Position numbers and translations under genes: made by a program
Shown: in pieces, positions 61,936 through 64,000 of the stretch
Layout: each line of letters opens with the position of its first letter
Numbering within the stretch: the stretch's first letter is position 1
DNA from: Epiperipatus broadwayi
Taxonomy: Eukaryota > Onychophora > Udeonychophora > Euonychophora > Peripatidae
Length of the DNA: 64,000 nucleotides
Direction of reading: 5' to 3'
NCBI GenBank assembly: GCA_028023455.1
Contig: JAQFVV010006633.1
Span: forward strand, 372,001-436,000
The notes under the pieces: generated by a model
The model's input: the letters and a program-made list of their open reading frames with translations, nothing else
Told to the model about the DNA's origin: nothing
Database searches by the model: none

Positions 61936-62685
61936 TCCAGCCCACTAGTAGAGCAAAAAAGACAATGACACTTAATATTAACTACATTATAACTAAACTA
62001 AAATATGCATACATATGGTTGTACATGTGGAAGTGGAAAAAAGGGAATTTAAACTACTCAAACAAGTTAGACAATAACAAATAGTTTAATATAATGAATT
62101 AATTATATACATTAATGTGTGTGTGAATGAACAGTCTACCAAATGGTAGATAATTACATATTTGAATTCACACTGATGATTCTCATATGATCTTTTATCA
62201 ACTAAGTATATACACATTGACACACACGATATTAAGTTGCTAATCATTTATTAAAAGATTATATAAGATTGCTATTAATGCTTTGGTTTATGGTTCTGAA
62301 ACACAGTGACTAACATTATTTCAGGAAGCATTCTGGGATTCATTACATATACAAGAAAAACTATTTTCACACCATTGCAGTCATGAAAATAAATAAAATA
62401 TATTTGAAAAATTATATTTGATTATATGACAAAATATTTATTGATAATTCTTTTAATCAATATTTAAGAGACAGAATGCTTGTTTTTCCCAAGGCATATA
62501 CTCTTAAATACAGAAACAACAAATTACGATAGTGAAATTGTATAAGATTGAAATAAAATTATTAATTAATAAAATTAGTAATACTCGGCATTTGTGTATA
62601 TTTTTGAGCAGAGTGCAATTTTAATATTACAGCACCAAAAACTGGATCATGAAGCAAAAAAAAAAATAAACATAGAAGTGGTAGT
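61936..62685. other. AT-rich intergenic DNA, no gene seen
   Basis: Nothing recognisable. Confidence 0.55.
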
Positions 62686-62689
62686 ACTG

Positions 62690-62945
62690 GCATAATGGCA
62701 CACAAATCAAAGATAAGGTCATGCTTCTGGATGAAAAACAAAGTCTAAGATCCCCATTTTAGGGCAGTGCTTAGAGAAGTATGATTAGGCATTGTGTGGC
62801 TCAGATGTTCTGAAATCACTGATGCACAGAGGCCTTTTATACAAAAGTGGAAGCAGGAAGCTCAACTATCTGTGGGATAGGTCATGAAAAGAAATCCATG
62901 GGTTCAATCTTGTCACAACTCCCAGATTAGAAGTACGTATATATA
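62690..62945 (+). repeat. tRNA-derived SINE-like repeat
   Basis: A GC-richer block with a near-consensus box A (TGGCTCAGATG, 62,798-62,808) and a box-B-like GGGTTCAATCTTG (about 62,902-62,914), ending in ACGTATATATATTT. The boxes are about 100 nt apart, longer than in a tRNA gene, as in some SINEs. Only one copy was recognised here. Confidence 0.45.
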
Positions 62946-63800
62946 TTTACAAAGATAAGCCAAATGTCAGTAACACAATATGGATAAATGTCACTAATGA
63001 CATTGAATAGGATTTACTGCTTTGAAATAAATGATCCCTTGTTTTAATGCTATAATTTATAAGAAATGATGTGCTATGCTACAATTATATATGAAGAGAG
63101 AAGATTTCATTTAATAAAACACACATTAAGATTTGACCCCCTCCTTTTCTGCTATTTAAAATAATTCAATCCCACCTTTGTGAATTTTGAAAATAACTAA
63201 AATATTTAAACATTTGAGATTTTAAGAGTATGAAAAATAAAAGAAACTAGCAATTATATAGAAAACAACTAATAGGTCAGTCACTCTTTCAGAATTTACA
63301 TAAACATTTTAAAAGATTTCAAAGCATTAATTAGTTTGAGTGATGGATTTACTCCATGTAGAAATACTTCATTCTATTTGAAGTGCACAAATAACAATTT
63401 TTATAATAAAAACCAACATAAAATGTTGATTCGTAAAAATAATCTGGTGAGCATCTTAATTAATCATACATTATAATTTTCAGAGGATGTTAATAACCTT
63501 AAGTCATGGAGGTTTACTTAATCAAAGGAAAGAAAAGATTTTAGAAATTCAGTTCATCAGATTGCTTGAGATTGGCATAATAATAACTAAAACAGACATA
63601 TAAAATTAAATAATACATACATATAAATAAATGACCACACCAAAGTTAATGAAAGTTAGAGCATATAAGATAGGGTTAGATAAAAAAAATCATTTGAGAG
63701 CAATTTACATTTTACAGATTAGAAAGAGACAAGGTTAAACAAAACATTAGGAGAAATCTTGATGATAGGGTTTGAGAAGACAGACAGATTTACCTTGCAC
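62946..63800. other. AT-rich intergenic DNA, no gene seen
   Basis: Nothing recognisable. Confidence 0.55.
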
Positions 63801-64000
63801 ATTTTAAGTCTTTTTTCAAAGTCTGGCTCATGCACAACATTTTAAGGATCCCTGCAAGTTCTTAGATAACAGCAAGCTCCTGATCAGCATTCCAAAGTTC
63901 TCCATCAGGCTTTTACTTCATACTTAGACAGTAGGATGGTACAGCAGTGGAAGAAGACCTCCACAGGTGATGGGCTTTCAACTCTATCATCATTTTTAAA
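63801..64000. other. More complex block at the right edge
   Basis: Composition becomes more balanced (CAGCAGTGGAAGAAGACCTCC, ACAGGTGATGGGC) and continues past the window. On the minus strand a donor-like GTAAAT follows AAATGTGCAAG (about 63,788-63,802), but no exon could be supported. It could be the start of a gene, a conserved element or a repeat. Confidence 0.25.

Overview
This is non-coding DNA from an animal (metazoan) nuclear genome. It is very AT-rich (about a quarter G+C by eye, not computed). There is no bacterial-style gene packing, no rRNA, no operon, no CRISPR, and no open frame with a recognisable host protein. The large load of decayed retrotransposons (a CR1/L2-like LINE, RTE-like LINEs, a Penelope-like element with a GIY-YIG nuclease), tRNA-derived SINE-like repeats, solo-LTR-like units set in (TA)n, MITEs and hammerhead ribozyme motifs fits an invertebrate with a large repetitive genome. 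A mollusc such as a cephalopod is my best guess, held weakly. The window looks like a gene desert or the inside of very long introns.

Layout. 0-4 kb: the end of an LTR-like element, a CR1/L2-like LINE relic (1.19-3.18 kb) and a SINE-like repeat (3.27-3.61 kb). 4-17.6 kb: mostly anonymous AT-rich DNA with an information-rich island at 8.6-10.0 kb that looks like conserved regulatory sequence. 17.7-19.4 kb: a nested repeat cluster in which an inverted-repeat element carrying hammerhead ribozymes has split a SINE-like repeat that ends in a ~100 bp (TA)n tract. 19.4-25.9 kb: AT-rich DNA with a small cluster of dyads (22.1-22.3 kb) and one good candidate internal exon (25,367-25,412). 25.9-26.5 kb: an RTE LINE tail. 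29.4-31.9 kb: a Penelope-like relic with its own degenerate hammerhead, then an LTR-like unit. 33.6-37.1 kb: a head-to-tail chain of LTR-like units separated by (TA)n. 37.1-39.6 kb: a ~2.5 kb near-perfect palindrome with nested MITEs. 40.3-41.0 kb: a second hammerhead-bearing inverted-repeat element. 42.3-45.3 kb: two tandem MITEs, then a second copy of the 30 kb LTR family interrupted by a 770 bp piggyBac-type element with TTAA ends. 47-57 kb: nearly featureless. 57.4-59.1 kb: a long RTE LINE pseudogene. 59.3-59.7 kb: a pair of 83 bp direct repeats, each able to form a hairpin. 62.7 kb to the end: a SINE and a more complex block at the right edge.

The most interesting content is a group of hammerhead ribozyme motifs. 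Two have an intact CTGATGA...GAAA core, a very short helix III and a two-part helix I (18,928-18,996 on + and 40,449-40,515 on -). A mutated copy, a truncated copy and decayed relatives lie elsewhere in the window, one of them directly downstream of a Penelope-like GIY-YIG domain. A second theme is a set of LTR-like elements that begin with a terminal hairpin (TGTAACG...CGTTACA type) and sit in (TA)n. All calls are from reading the sequence; no search or folding was run.
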